Assembly: GCA_965226855.1 (NCBI GenBank)
Contig: CBDDEE010000026.1
Location: 265,444-329,443, forward strand
Direction: 5' to 3'
DNA length: 64,000 nucleotides
Source: JAUXJB01 sp965226855
GTDB lineage: Bacteria; Myxococcota_A; UBA9160; SZUA-336
The position numbers were made by a program, and so were the translations under genes. This document shows, piece by piece, positions 49,919 to 59,807 of the stretch. Under the pieces are notes generated by a model. That model worked only from the letters and a program-made list of their open reading frames with translations. It had not been told where the DNA came from and did not search any database. Every line of letters begins with the position of its first letter. The first letter of the stretch is position 1.

Positions 49919-52900
49919 TTGCAAAAACTGACAAGTGTGGCCCTCCGCTGGCCCCGGGGCACGCTCATCCTTGTTGTCGCAACTACAGCTTTCTTCGCCC
50001 TTGGCCTGCCGAAGGTCGAAATGGGCTTCGGCTACCATCCCCTATTGGGCGCCGAACACCCAGCCATCCGCCAGCTCGACCGATTCAATAGCGAGTTCTC
50101 ACAAGGGTTTCCGATCTACATCAGCTGGCCTTGCGGAATCGGCCAGCCCTGTCGGTCCGTCTTCGATAAGCCCTCGCGAGAGATGGCAAGATCGATCGCC
50201 GCCAATCTGCGGCAGCTCGATGAGATTCGAGTCGTCCGAATTCCAGCCGACACACTCGCCGTGGGGTCGGCTGGCCCGTCTTCGCTGATTCTCGAAGCTC
50301 TGACTGACTCTCAACCTGTCTTAGACCCCGCGGTCTTCATTCACTCCGCCTGGGCGGAGAAGCTCGTTTCTGAGGACGCGAGCTCGGGCGTCATTGCGGT
50401 GTTTCTGCGTGATTCAACCAGTGAGACGGCCGTCACAGCGGTAGATCAGATCACCAAACTGCTTGCTCGATATGAGGTCGACGGCTTCGAATTCGCACTC
50501 GTCGGGCACGCGGTCGAGTTCGCCATCGCAGGCCGGGACCTCGTGGAGAGTTCTCTACTCCTCGTCCCTGTGATCGCGGCGAGCATAGCACTGATGATCC
50601 TTATTCTCCTGGGGTCGTTCCCGATTTCATTCATATCTGTCCTCACAGTAGGTGTTGCCCTCACGTGGAGCCTGGGCCTCATAGGGTGGCTCGCGTTTCC
50701 ATTGGATGGTGTCCTTCAGGGACTAGCCCCGTTGATCCTAGTCGTCGGAATCTGTGACAGCGTACATCTCCTTTCACGATACCTCGAGTCCAGCGATCGC
50801 CAGGACACTCGACCAAGTTCCCAGGATGTGTCCAAAGCTCTCTTGAGAGCAAGCAGAGATGTCGCTCAGCCTTGCTTTTTCACATCTCTTACCACCGCGG
50901 CGGCTTTCCTCTCGTTTTTGATCAGCAATCTGCCTGCGTTCACGCGTTTCGGAATTACGTCTGTCTTCGGAATTGCCTCGTGCCTTGTACTGACCTTCAC
51001 GCTGATCCCTGTTTGCTTGGTTCAGTTCCCCTGTCTCAGACCCCGCCCGCGCCGAACTCTCCCTCGTTGGAATTCGGTCTTGGTTTCTGTGCTCCGAGCT
51101 GTGGAGCAGCGACCCTTCTCGATCCTCACAGTGGGTGCCCTTTCCGTTGGTATTTCACTGGTTGGCTGGTTCGCGTTGCTCTGGATCGATACCGACGGCT
51201 TCGAGATGTATGGGCCCGAGAGTCAGATAGTCAGATGGCTCACGTCTTTCGAGACTCGCTTCAAGTTTGCAGATGCCCTGGAGATAACGATCGAGCTTCC
51301 GCCGGAGATTTCGGCAAGAGACCCGGAGGTGATCAGCACCCTAGCTCGCTTCCAAAGATCTCTAATGGAGCTGCCACACCTGGGCAGAGCCTCAAGCATT
51401 GATGATCTCATTCGCGCTGGGATGACAGCCCGAGGGCGGGAACTAAGCCACCGCGGAGTGTCGAGCTATGCCTACTGGGCTGGTCATCGAGAAGCCTGGG
51501 ACAATCTTCGGTCGCATCACTCGGAGATCCACAATCACTGGCTCTCCAGTGACGAACGAACTCTCCGGGTCTCGGTTCAAGCCGCCTTCCTCTCATACGA
51601 GGGGCGTCGCACTGTCCTTGCCGACGTCCAACAGGTTGCAGACAAGTTGTGGGGGCCCTCTCGGGTCTCTTTTACCGGGCCGTTCGCGATGGGAGTCTAT
51701 TGGATACAGGACCTGCAACAGACCCAACTTCAGAGTCTGATAATAGCTTTCATTCTCGCGCTAGCGCTCATTGCCCTCCTGCTCAGGTCGATATTATGGG
51801 CACTTGCGGCGATGGCCCCTTCGTTGCTCTCTGTCTCGATTACTCTAGGCGCCATGGGTCTTAGTGGGACGCCGTTGGACGTAGGGCGGACGATGCTAGG
51901 CGCCGTAATTCTCGGGATCGCCGTCGACAATGGGATCCACCTACTCAGTAATTATCGTCGTAGAGTCATGTCGGGAAGCTCGACAGCAGAGGCAACCCAC
52001 TACGCTGTTCTCTACTCAGGACGTCCTCTGATTGCGACCTCGCTCGCACTCTCTGTTGGATTCCTCGCCCTGATGAACTCGCCATGGCAGACAATCTCGA
52101 GCTTCGGAATTCTCGTTGGTCTCGCAATCCTAGTTGCTCTCGCAGCGGATCTGATCTTGTTACCTGCCCTGCTGTTCGCGTCTCGGAGGCGAGATCGGCC
52201 GCGAGTCGACCCGAGACTTGAGCCCTCTGAGCCAATCCAACGACCGAGTAGAGCCGCGGCTCTGCTTCTCGTTGTGGTCCCCGTCGTCACTACTCTCGGG
52301 GTAGCAGGGTGTGAGGCAATTAGGACAGGACCAGCCACTGAGTTGGCATGCTGGATCCTGCCAAATGGCAGAGTCGCCCCAGTCTCGTCAAGGTTGTGTC
52401 CCCTTGAGGCCAACTCCCAGGTTCGCTTGGTGCGGGCGCCGGGGCAGGCAGCGCAAGTTGCCCAGTTCCACAAGATTCGAGAGGTTGCGGCGGGATCGAC
52501 GAGCCACCTCGAGCTAGGCTCTGCAACAGGGGGAACTTTCAGTTGGGCGATGGTCACTGTAGTCAACCTGGACCTTCGAGAGAGGCTCGAGAGATTCGCG
52601 TCGGCAGCTCTGATAGCCGTGGTTCTTCTCTTGATTCCCGTAGTGGTCGTTTGGGGATCGGGGAATACTGGAGCCCTCCCCTTTGCACTCTATTCAGCTG
52701 CGACTGCCGTCGTGCTTGTTTGTACACTGTGTAGCCAGTCCCTGTGGCTTAGCCGGATATGCTTGGTAGCGTCAGTATTCGCCCCAGCGACTCTTATCCA
52801 CATGAGCCTGAGCCTGCCGGGCACTAAGGGAGCAGATCGTAGTCTTCCCGGGCTAGCAGGGGCTTCATACCTATTGAGCACTCTTCTTCTGCCGATCTGT

Positions 52901-54568
52901 CTGGTTGCGCTCGAGCGCGAGGCTGTAGTCTGGCCGGTCGTCTTGTGGCTAGTGGGAGCTTCGACTGCAGGAAGTTGGCTCTTGCTGATTGCGTCCTGCT
53001 CGATCCAAGCCTACAGATCGGACTCGGCGCTTCACCGATCGCGGGCGAGAGTGCTGCTGTTCGGTTCACTCCTGCTTCCCGTCGTCTTCCTCATCGCGTG
53101 GCTAGCTCCTGTTCGCGGCAACTTCGCGACACCCTACCTCGCTGTATCAGCGATCGCCCTACCCCTTCCACTCGGACTTGCTATTAGCAAGTATTCCCTC
53201 TTTGGACTCAAGCATGGCCTCCGTCGATCAGTCTCGCGCCTGCTGTACGTAGCGTCAGCGGGGTTGGCAATGACGACCTTGGCGGTATTGGCTCTTGCAT
53301 ACCGTCAAGTCGAGCCCTTGGACCCCACAAGGCTGTTTCTCATCTTCTTTGCCTTTGCAGCTGCGATTGAACTTGCCGGCGGGTACGGTTTGGTGGAGTC
53401 GGTGGTCTCGCCGGAGTCGCAGCGACTGCGAGGAGTTCGGGAACGCTTCACTCACAGTCTTAGAGAGTTGCGTTCGCAAGGTGAGGTTGCCGTGTTGCTC
53501 AGGGATGCCATTAGGGAAGGGCTGAGGTCGCGCGCGGGGTGTGTGTTTCTTAGAGCTGGCGGTAGTTGGCGGCCCGCGGCTGCCTTCGGGCCCAATCCTC
53601 CCGCGAAGCTCGAGTTTGCTAGCAGAGCTCTGGAACGTCTCGGGGGGCAGGCCGTTGTTCAGTTGCGACCACTTCTGTACGCCACCGGAGGCCCTGTTGA
53701 CCACCCGAGCCCGGCGGTAGTTGAGCTGATTGTGCCGGTTGGAGCTCCAAGAGACCCCCTCGGCCTCATCCTGCTCTCCCCTAGGTCCAGAGGCAGAACC
53801 CTCGGTAGCGCTGAGATCGAGTTTGTTGAGGCGATCTCGGATCATGCCAGTCTCGCACTTTGCAATGCAGACCTTGCGTCGGGTCTTGTTGCAAGCGAGC
53901 GACAGGCAACGGCCGGCCGAGTCGCGGTAGCACTGGCACACGATCTGGGCAAGGACCTCGATTGGATCAAGCGTCTGACAAGCAGACTCCCAGAACGGCT
54001 GAACGATCGGATAGTCGCTTCCCGAGACGTAGAGCTGCTAGGGCATCTCGTTCAAGAGGTAAGAGAGACTATTTAAAGTTTCGTAAGAGATACTACGCGT
54101 AGCAGTGTAGATCCTCGTGGCGCTGCCAATCTTGATCGGTTGATCCAAGAAGCCATTGAGGTTTGTACGCGCCGTTACGCCGACTCTCGCGTTGCCTACT
54201 CGGTGGCGCCAAACGCTCGAACACTCAGAACTAGTGAGAACTTGGTGCATGTCTTGGTCAACCTTCTAGACAATGCAATCGAGGCGGACGGCAACGGGCT
54301 TGCTCATATCTCTTGCACAACTAGGGAGGGCATGATTCGCATAACAGTCACTGACCGAGGCCCGGGGAGCCCCCATTCCTCGACCGGAAGTTCTCATCGA
54401 TGGCTCTCCGAAGGTGAGAGATCTCGTGGGATGGGTGCCGGCTTAGCAATCAGTAGGGATATCGTGCGTTCACTTTCCGGTACACTGGAACTGGTGCCCT
54501 CGCCACTGGGCGGCACGCGCGCGACAATAACCGTGCCAGAGTGGGCAGCTCGCCAGTCTTTGGACTAG
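49919..54568 (+). CDS. MMPL/RND transporter-histidine kinase fusion, interrupted by TAA at 54074-54076
   Basis: A 1385-codon open frame (TTG start at 49919, uncertain), then a single TAA, then the same frame to 54568; 1549 residues in all. Residues about 10-770 form a complete MMPL/RND transporter: two six-helix bundles with large extracytoplasmic loops and 'GLAPLILVVGICDSVHLLSRY' and 'LGAVILGIAVDNGIHLLSNYRRR' as TM4-like segments. About 785-905: anchor and extracytoplasmic domain. About 905-1130: seven or more helices. About 1170-1300: GAF-like. DHp with phospho-His near residue 1341 ('ALAHDLGKDLDWIKRL'). After the stop: ATPase N box 'NLLDNAIEA', G1 'DRGPGS', G2 'RGMGAGLAIS'. It directly follows the NtrC-like regulator. 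The TAA separates DHp from ATPase, so kinase activity needs read-through or is lost. Confidence 0.8.
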
Positions 54569-54581
54569 GTGTGGGACCTAA

Positions 54582-55852
54582 CAGGCTGCTGAAAAACTCC
54601 TCATCGAAGGGTACCTTTGAGGGAAGCCCCAAGGGGGAGATGTGAGAGGACCGCAGACGCTCCAGGGTGGGATCTTCAGCTACGTATCGCTGGAGTCCCG
54701 GATTCCCGAGGACCATCCGCTTCGAGCGATCCGGCGACTGGTGGACGCGGCGCTGGAGCAGCTGTCGCGACGCTTCGATGGTATCTACGCCAAAGGGGTC
54801 GGCCGACCGTCGGTCCCGCCGGAGCAGCTGTTGCGGGCGCTGCTGTTGCAGGTGCTGTACACGATCCGGAGCGAGCGCCAGCTGATCGAGCAGATCGACT
54901 ACAACCTGCTCTACCGCTGGTTCGTGGGCCTGGAGCTGGACGATGAGGTGTTCAGCGCGACGGTGTTCACCAAGAATCGGGAACGGCTGCTGAAGGGCGA
55001 GATCGCTCAGCATTTCTTCGAGGCGGTGCTGGCGCAGGCGGAGTCGGAGGGGTTGGTGTCATCGGAGCACTTCACGGTGGACGGGACGCTGATCGAGGCG
55101 TGGGCGAGCCAGAAGAGCTTCGTGCGCAAGGACGAGAAGCGCAGGGACGATGACGACCCGGGCAACCCGACGGTCAACTTCCGGGGCGAGAAGCGGAGCA
55201 ACCAGACGCATGCGTCGAGGACGGATCCGGACGCCCGACTGGCGGGGATGAGGGGCCAGGGCGCGCGGCTCGCGTATCAGGGACACGTCGTGACGGAGAA
55301 CCGCAACGGCCTGGTGGTGGCGGCGAAGCTCACTCAGGCGTCGGGGTATGCGGAGCGCGAAGCGGCTCTCGAGATGGTGCTGGGTCTGGGGGGCGCTCGC
55401 CGGATCACCCTGGCTGGAGACAAGGGCTACGACGCCAAGAGCTTTGTGCAGGCGCTTCGGGCCTGGAGCGTTACCCCGCACGTGGCACAGAACACGACGA
55501 ACCGCCGAAGCGCGATCGATCGAAGGACCACAGGACACCCGGGCTACGAGGTGAGCCAGCGCTTCCGCAAACGGGTGGAGGAGGTGTTTGGCTGGATGAA
55601 GACGGTGGGCTTGATGCGCAAGACCCGGCACCGGGGCACGGATCGGGTCGGCTGGGTCTTCACCTTCACTGCTGCGGCCTACAACCTGGTCCGTATCCGC
55701 AACCTGTTGGAGGCGACATAGCTCATGATCCCGCAAGATCTACCCGTGCGACACCGAACCGGTTCGTACCGGGAACGGCGATCCCTCTCCCTGCTCGGCA
55801 CGCCTCCCGTCAGAGGCGTCCCGCCCAACCCAGTCACTTTCTCCGCAGCCTG
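54582..55852 (+). mobile_element. IS5-superfamily-like insertion sequence, copy B (1271 bp)
   Basis: Same element as 31419-32689, in opposite orientation, with its own CTAA duplication at 54578-54581 and 55853-55856. It is inserted between the end of the IS481 transposase gene and the IS481 terminus. Confidence 0.93.
54642..55721 (+). CDS. DDE transposase of IS copy B
   Basis: 359 aa, identical to the protein at 31550-32629 and intact, so either copy could mobilise both elements. The identity suggests very recent transposition or gene conversion. Confidence 0.93.
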   Translation: MRGPQTLQGGIFSYVSLESRIPEDHPLRAIRRLVDAALEQLSRRFDGIYAKGVGRPSVPPEQLLRALLLQVLYTIRSERQLIEQIDYNLLYRWFVGLELDDEVFSATVFTKNRERLLKGEIAQHFFEAVLAQAESEGLVSSEHFTVDGTLIEAWASQKSFVRKDEKRRDDDDPGNPTVNFRGEKRSNQTHASRTDPDARLAGMRGQGARLAYQGHVVTENRNGLVVAAKLTQASGYAEREAALEMVLGLGGARRITLAGDKGYDAKSFVQALRAWSVTPHVAQNTTNRRSAIDRRTTGHPGYEVSQRFRKRVEEVFGWMKTVGLMRKTRHRGTDRVGWVFTFTAAAYNLVRIRNLLEAT

Positions 55853-56797
55853 CTAAGCACGTTGTTGGCGGGTCTGTCTGAGTCTTGCCATGGGCGGTTT
55901 CTTTCCCAGGCTTCGATGGGGTCGGTGATGATTGTAGTGCTTGAGCCAGGCGGGAAGCGAGGCGGCCCGGATCGCGGAGGTCCGGAACGGTTGGCGATAG
56001 GCCCAGCGTCGCTTGAGCGTCTGGATGAAGCGCTCCGCCTTGCCGTTGGTCTTGGGCGTGTAGGGACGGGTGAAGCTCTGCAGGATGCCTTCTTCCTCGC
56101 ATAGCGTGCGGAAGGCCTTGGCCTCCGCATAGCACTTGGCGTTGTCCGTGAGCAGGCGCTGGCAGCGGATCCCGAGTCGCCCGAACCAGCGCAACGCTCG
56201 ACGAAAGAACGCCACGGCGTACTTTGCGTTCTCGGCGGGCAGCACCTCGGCGTAGGCCAGGCGCGTATGGTCATCGACGCAGACGAACGCCACCTCCCAG
56301 CCCACTCCTCGCTTCTTGCGACTGCGATCGCCGTGAATCGCGTGTCCGACCCCCTCGATCCGCGCGAAGCGCTTGGCATCGATGTGGAACAGATCTCCAG
56401 GAGCGGCATGCTCGTAGCGCTGCGGCGGATCGAGCTCCTCCTCCAGCCGCCAAATCCGGCCCAGACCCTGCTGCTTGAGATGCCGCGAGACCGTCGATGC
56501 CGGGATCCCGGTCTCCAGCGCGATCTCCCACGCGGTCTTCCGACGCCGCCGCAGCCGCTCCATGCGGCGAATCGCCTTGAGCGGCGTCCGTTTCGGGATT
56601 CGGTGCGGACGAGAGAACCGGTCCTGCAATCCGACCTGGCCTTCGGAGTCGAACCGGTTCAACCATTTGTAGGCCGTCGGGCGGCTCACACCGGCTTCTC
56701 GAGCGGCACGAGCCAGCGGCCAACCCTGCTCTCGAACTCGCTGCGCCAAACGATGGCGAGCCCACGGAGTCAGCTTCGCGTTAGGATGAAGTCGCAC
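55853..56797 (-). CDS. IS481-family transposase
   Basis: 314 aa from GTG 56797, with AAGGAG about 9 nt upstream. N-terminal helix-turn-helix ('VREQGWPLARAAREAGVSRPTAYKWLNRF') and a second one, then the rve integrase core: 'DLFHIDAKRFARI' (Asp), 'RLLTDNAKCYAE' (Asp) and 'TPKTNGKAERFIQTLKRRWAY' (Glu). The stop TAG is partly formed by the CTAA duplication of the nested IS. The protein appears complete ('LRQTRQQRA'), but the IS481 left end is now 1.3 kb away. Confidence 0.9.
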   Translation of the reverse strand: MRLHPNAKLTPWARHRLAQRVREQGWPLARAAREAGVSRPTAYKWLNRFDSEGQVGLQDRFSRPHRIPKRTPLKAIRRMERLRRRRKTAWEIALETGIPASTVSRHLKQQGLGRIWRLEEELDPPQRYEHAAPGDLFHIDAKRFARIEGVGHAIHGDRSRKKRGVGWEVAFVCVDDHTRLAYAEVLPAENAKYAVAFFRRALRWFGRLGIRCQRLLTDNAKCYAEAKAFRTLCEEEGILQSFTRPYTPKTNGKAERFIQTLKRRWAYRQPFRTSAIRAASLPAWLKHYNHHRPHRSLGKKPPMARLRQTRQQRA

Positions 56798-56892
56798 CTG
56801 GGGGTTCTCCTTGAAGTCTGAGGTCGTCGAACAACCCCATCTTCTCAGAGAGCCCTCAGGTGTAAACAACGTCCTGGGGCACCACAACTAGG

Positions 56893-57565
56893 TAGGCTGC
56901 AGAGAGAGCCCTGCTTTATGTCGACGTCGTGCAGGCGCGTGAGGTCTTGGACTCGAGCTGCGATGTTGATGGTGCTGCCAACGAGGGCGTACTGAATCAG
57001 GTCCTTGCTCACCACCAGGCCCGCGACGCCGATGCCGCCGTGGAGGCCGATGCCCATTGCAAGCGGTGGGTGGCCGTCCTTCTAGAGCTCTCGCTTGTAA
57101 TCCTCGAGCTCCACTCGCATCGCCAGGGCGGCGTGGGCGCGTCTTCGGTCTGCAAGCGGTTCGGCTCGAGGGCGCCGAACATTGCGAGCCAGGCCGTCAC
57201 CGATCAGGGTGGAGACGTGTTCCCCGGTGTTCCGTGATGGCCGACTCATCCGTTCGAGGTAGCTGTTCAGGATCTTGACGAGAAGCCTGGGTCGACGCTC
57301 CCGCTGAGGGGCGGGTAGCCGACCAGGCCCGCAAAGACGACCATGACCTCTTGCTTCTTGGTCGTGCTCCGCTCACGATGATCCGCTCCACGAGCTGCTC
57401 GGGAGCGAAAAAAAGCCAAGGCGCGCTGCCGGCGACCAGCTCTGCCGAGGCGCACTCCACTCGGCTTCGGAGTGCCGACAGCTGCTTGGAGCTACGGCGC
57501 AGCAGGACGAGCAGAGCTGCGATGGCGAGCGTCGGTCCAACGAGCAGAACTCCGAGCGAGGGCAT
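56893..57565 (-). pseudogene. Adenylate/guanylate cyclase relic with several frameshifts
   Basis: On the minus strand from ATG 57565: a membrane helix ('LGVLLVGPTLAIAALLVLLRRSS') and 'PWLFFAPEQLVERI'. After a frame change comes 'TTKKQEVMVVFAGLVGYPPLSG', the degenerate start of a class III cyclase domain. Then in other frames come 'LLAMFGALEPNRLQTEDAP' and 'GIGLHGGIGVAGLVVSKDLIQYALVGSTINIAARVQDLT'. The conserved cyclase order is clear, but at least three frame changes and substitutions make it dead. Confidence 0.8.
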
Positions 57566-57800
57566 CAGCCCTCGCTGAGGGCCAGGGAGAGTCGGCAGAT
57601 CGCGTTCGCGACGCCGACGATGCCAATCAGCTCCACGAATTGCTCCGCTGTACGCTGCCCGCGCAGCTTTCGGCTGCGGCGCTAAATGTGCACGGGGCGC
57701 GGCCGATGGTCTCGCGCGAGAACAGGACGATGGCCGCCTCGATCGGATCGAGCTCTGGCGAGGCAAGGTAGGTGAGGAACTCCTGGACCGGGTAGGGAGG
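57565..57800 (-). pseudogene. Carboxymuconolactone-decarboxylase-like relic
   Basis: The minus strand shows 'YPVQEFLTYLASPELDPIEAAIVLFSRETIG', then in another frame 'TAEQFVELIGIVGVANAICRLSLALSEG' and a TGA that overlaps the ATG of the cyclase relic. Helix pattern and the end match the C-terminal half of AhpD/CMD-fold proteins. Frameshifted and without a start. Confidence 0.55.
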
Positions 57801-57816
57801 CTCCGACTATCTGACC

Positions 57817-59067
57817 TTATTTGAAGTCCTTCGAATGAGTCGCAATAACGGCGCCCGTCCAACCGTGGGCCTGGGCGAAAGCCGCGAACCAGAATCCGGC
57901 CGTTCCCGCCAGCGATACCCCGAAAATCGCCCACAACATCGCGTCCGGATCGCCCGTTTTCGACCAGATCCCGGCCGTCGCGAGCGGCGCCAGCGCCGCC
58001 GCGACCATCATCGGTGCGCCCAGCGCGCCCATCAATTTCCCGTAATGTTCTCGCCCCAGCCATTCGGCCGGGGCGATGCCCCGCAGGATGGTGAGGATCC
58101 CGTTGGCGATGCCAAATCCGACGGCAAAGAGGCCGAGCCACCGCAGGTGCTGCGGCGACAGGATCAGGACCAGGATCGCGGCAGGCAGCAAGAGGGTCGA
58201 GAAGGCACCGACAACCACGATGCGCGCACGCTCGCCAAACAGCATCATGATCACGCGCCCCGTCACCTGCGCCGGTCCGACGAGGGCAACGGCGATGAGC
58301 ATGGGCGCGGTTTCGACGCCGGTCGACTTGAGGTACGGAACGATCTGAAACATCACGCCCGAGACCGTGCCGGACCAGGCCGTGAACCACGCGGCCAGTC
58401 CCCAGAACACGGGGTTGACCAGCCGTTCTCGCATGACGTCGCGGCCTGCCCTGCCGTTCGTCTCGTTTCCGTCGTCAAGCTGCGGACGAGCATCTCGTTT
58501 TTCGGGAACAAACCACCAGTGGACGGGAACGCAGATCGCTAGGTTGAATGCGGCGAGTACGAGCAGCACCCGGCGCCACGGCATGAGACCAATCAGCGAT
58601 TCGGTCAACGGAATGAAGACCGTCCCCGCAAAGCCTGCGATCAGGGTGAGCGCCGTGATGGCGCGCCGCGCGTCCGTACCGAAATGCTGGGCCAGAACCG
58701 CGAACACGGGTTCGTAGAGTATGGCCGCCATGCACGCGCCTAGCGCGAACCAGATGGCGTAAAACGCGTACGGATCGGCGATGGTGGACCAAAGCATCAG
58801 CAGAACGGCTGCGCACAGGGATCCGGCCGCCATGATGTAACGGCCGCCGTGACGATCGATCAGGGCGCCGATGGGGTAGGCGCACAGACCCGTGACCAGC
58901 AGCCCGGCCGTTGCGGCGCCGTTCAGCAGCATCAGCGACCATCCCAGGGACTCCTCCATCGGCAGAACGAACAGCGGAAAGGCATAGTAGGTCGAACCCC
59001 AGGATACGATCTGGGCGCAGCCCAAGGCCGCGATCAGGACACGGGGATGTCGCCTCAGTGCGCGCAT
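57817..59067 (-). CDS. Major facilitator superfamily transporter
   Basis: 416 aa, twelve predicted membrane helices in two bundles with a central cytoplasmic loop of charged residues ('EKRDARPQLDDGNETNGRAGRD'). 'GALIDRHGGRYIMAAGS' is the loop 2-3 MFS signature. It resembles the monocarboxylate or oxalate-formate-like carriers. Substrate unknown. ATG 59067 is 82 nt after the stop of the cupredoxin gene on the same strand. Confidence 0.88.
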   Translation of the reverse strand: MRALRRHPRVLIAALGCAQIVSWGSTYYAFPLFVLPMEESLGWSLMLLNGAATAGLLVTGLCAYPIGALIDRHGGRYIMAAGSLCAAVLLMLWSTIADPYAFYAIWFALGACMAAILYEPVFAVLAQHFGTDARRAITALTLIAGFAGTVFIPLTESLIGLMPWRRVLLVLAAFNLAICVPVHWWFVPEKRDARPQLDDGNETNGRAGRDVMRERLVNPVFWGLAAWFTAWSGTVSGVMFQIVPYLKSTGVETAPMLIAVALVGPAQVTGRVIMMLFGERARIVVVGAFSTLLLPAAILVLILSPQHLRWLGLFAVGFGIANGILTILRGIAPAEWLGREHYGKLMGALGAPMMVAAALAPLATAGIWSKTGDPDAMLWAIFGVSLAGTAGFWFAAFAQAHGWTGAVIATHSKDFK

Positions 59068-59149
59068 GCCACGAAGTTACACTGGCATGGCGAGGATCCC
59101 CGTGCCGAAACCAAGGAGAGCGCGACTCCCAATATCGCAGTGCCGGCAG

Positions 59150-59806
59150 CTAGCGAACCGCACGAATCGCCCCTACCGCCAGGGCTACACCGATCAGACA
59201 AGAGCCCAGCGCGAGAAGGACGGCCGACGTCTCCCAGCGTCGCTCGTAGGGCTCCGCCCGGCGACGCGCGCTCACGCCGGGGATGCTCGGGAGATCGCCG
59301 TCGCCGCCCCGCACCTTGAGCTGAGCCTTCATGCCCTTCTCCATGTGATGGGGCACGTCGCAGTGCACCAGATAGGTCTTCTTTCCGCTCGGAACGATGA
59401 ACACCCCCGTCCCCTCTGCGGGGCCGGTCACCTCAAGGCTGAACATACCCCCGGGGTACAGATACCGCGGCAGCCCGTGGATCATCCACTGATGGCGCAC
59501 ACTGTCCTGGTTCACGAGCGTGACCGACACCCTGGTGCACGGCGCCACGTCCCACTCCCGTCGGTCGTAGGCGAACATCGTCCCGGGAAAGTCCCGCGCA
59601 AACTCGACCCCCGCGCGCACGACGATCTCGAGCTCTCCTGCGATCGCGGGGCAGTCGCGCGGGAGCCGATCGTGGTTCTCGTTCATCACCATCCCGCCGG
59701 GCAGCATGCGCATGTTGTCGTGCGCCTGCATGTGGCCTGTTTGCTCTTGGGCGCCAGCCGAAACGGCCAGCGCTGTCACCACGACGAGGAGCGCGAGCCG
59801 TTTCAA
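59150..59806 (-). CDS. Membrane-anchored cupredoxin-domain protein
   Basis: 218 aa from a TTG at 59806 that follows the multicopper-oxidase stop by 1 nt and gives a proper signal peptide ('LKRLALLVVVTALAVSAGAQ'). The cupredoxin domain has His in 'RHQWMIHGLPRY' and the Cys-His-Met ligand loop 'VHCDVPHHMEKGM', so a type 1 copper site is predicted. A C-terminal helix ('VLLALGSCLIGVALAVGAI') anchors it. Probably the electron partner of the neighbouring oxidase. Confidence 0.82.
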   Translation of the reverse strand: MKRLALLVVVTALAVSAGAQEQTGHMQAHDNMRMLPGGMVMNENHDRLPRDCPAIAGELEIVVRAGVEFARDFPGTMFAYDRREWDVAPCTRVSVTLVNQDSVRHQWMIHGLPRYLYPGGMFSLEVTGPAEGTGVFIVPSGKKTYLVHCDVPHHMEKGMKAQLKVRGGDGDLPSIPGVSARRRAEPYERRWETSAVLLALGSCLIGVALAVGAIRAVR

Positions 59807-59807
59807 T

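Larger units (their letters stand above)
54570..56886 (-). mobile_element. IS481-family element containing a nested IS
   Basis: Outer ends TGTGGGACC... (54570) and, inverted, TGTGGTGCCCC... (56886) share a TGTGG/ACGTTGTT inverted-repeat pattern. Flanking ACTAGG at 54564-54569 and 56887-56892 is a 6-bp target duplication. Subtracting the 1271-bp inner IS plus its 4-bp duplication leaves 1042 bp, a normal IS481 length. The insertion lies across the stop codon of the kinase fusion without changing it. Confidence 0.88.
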
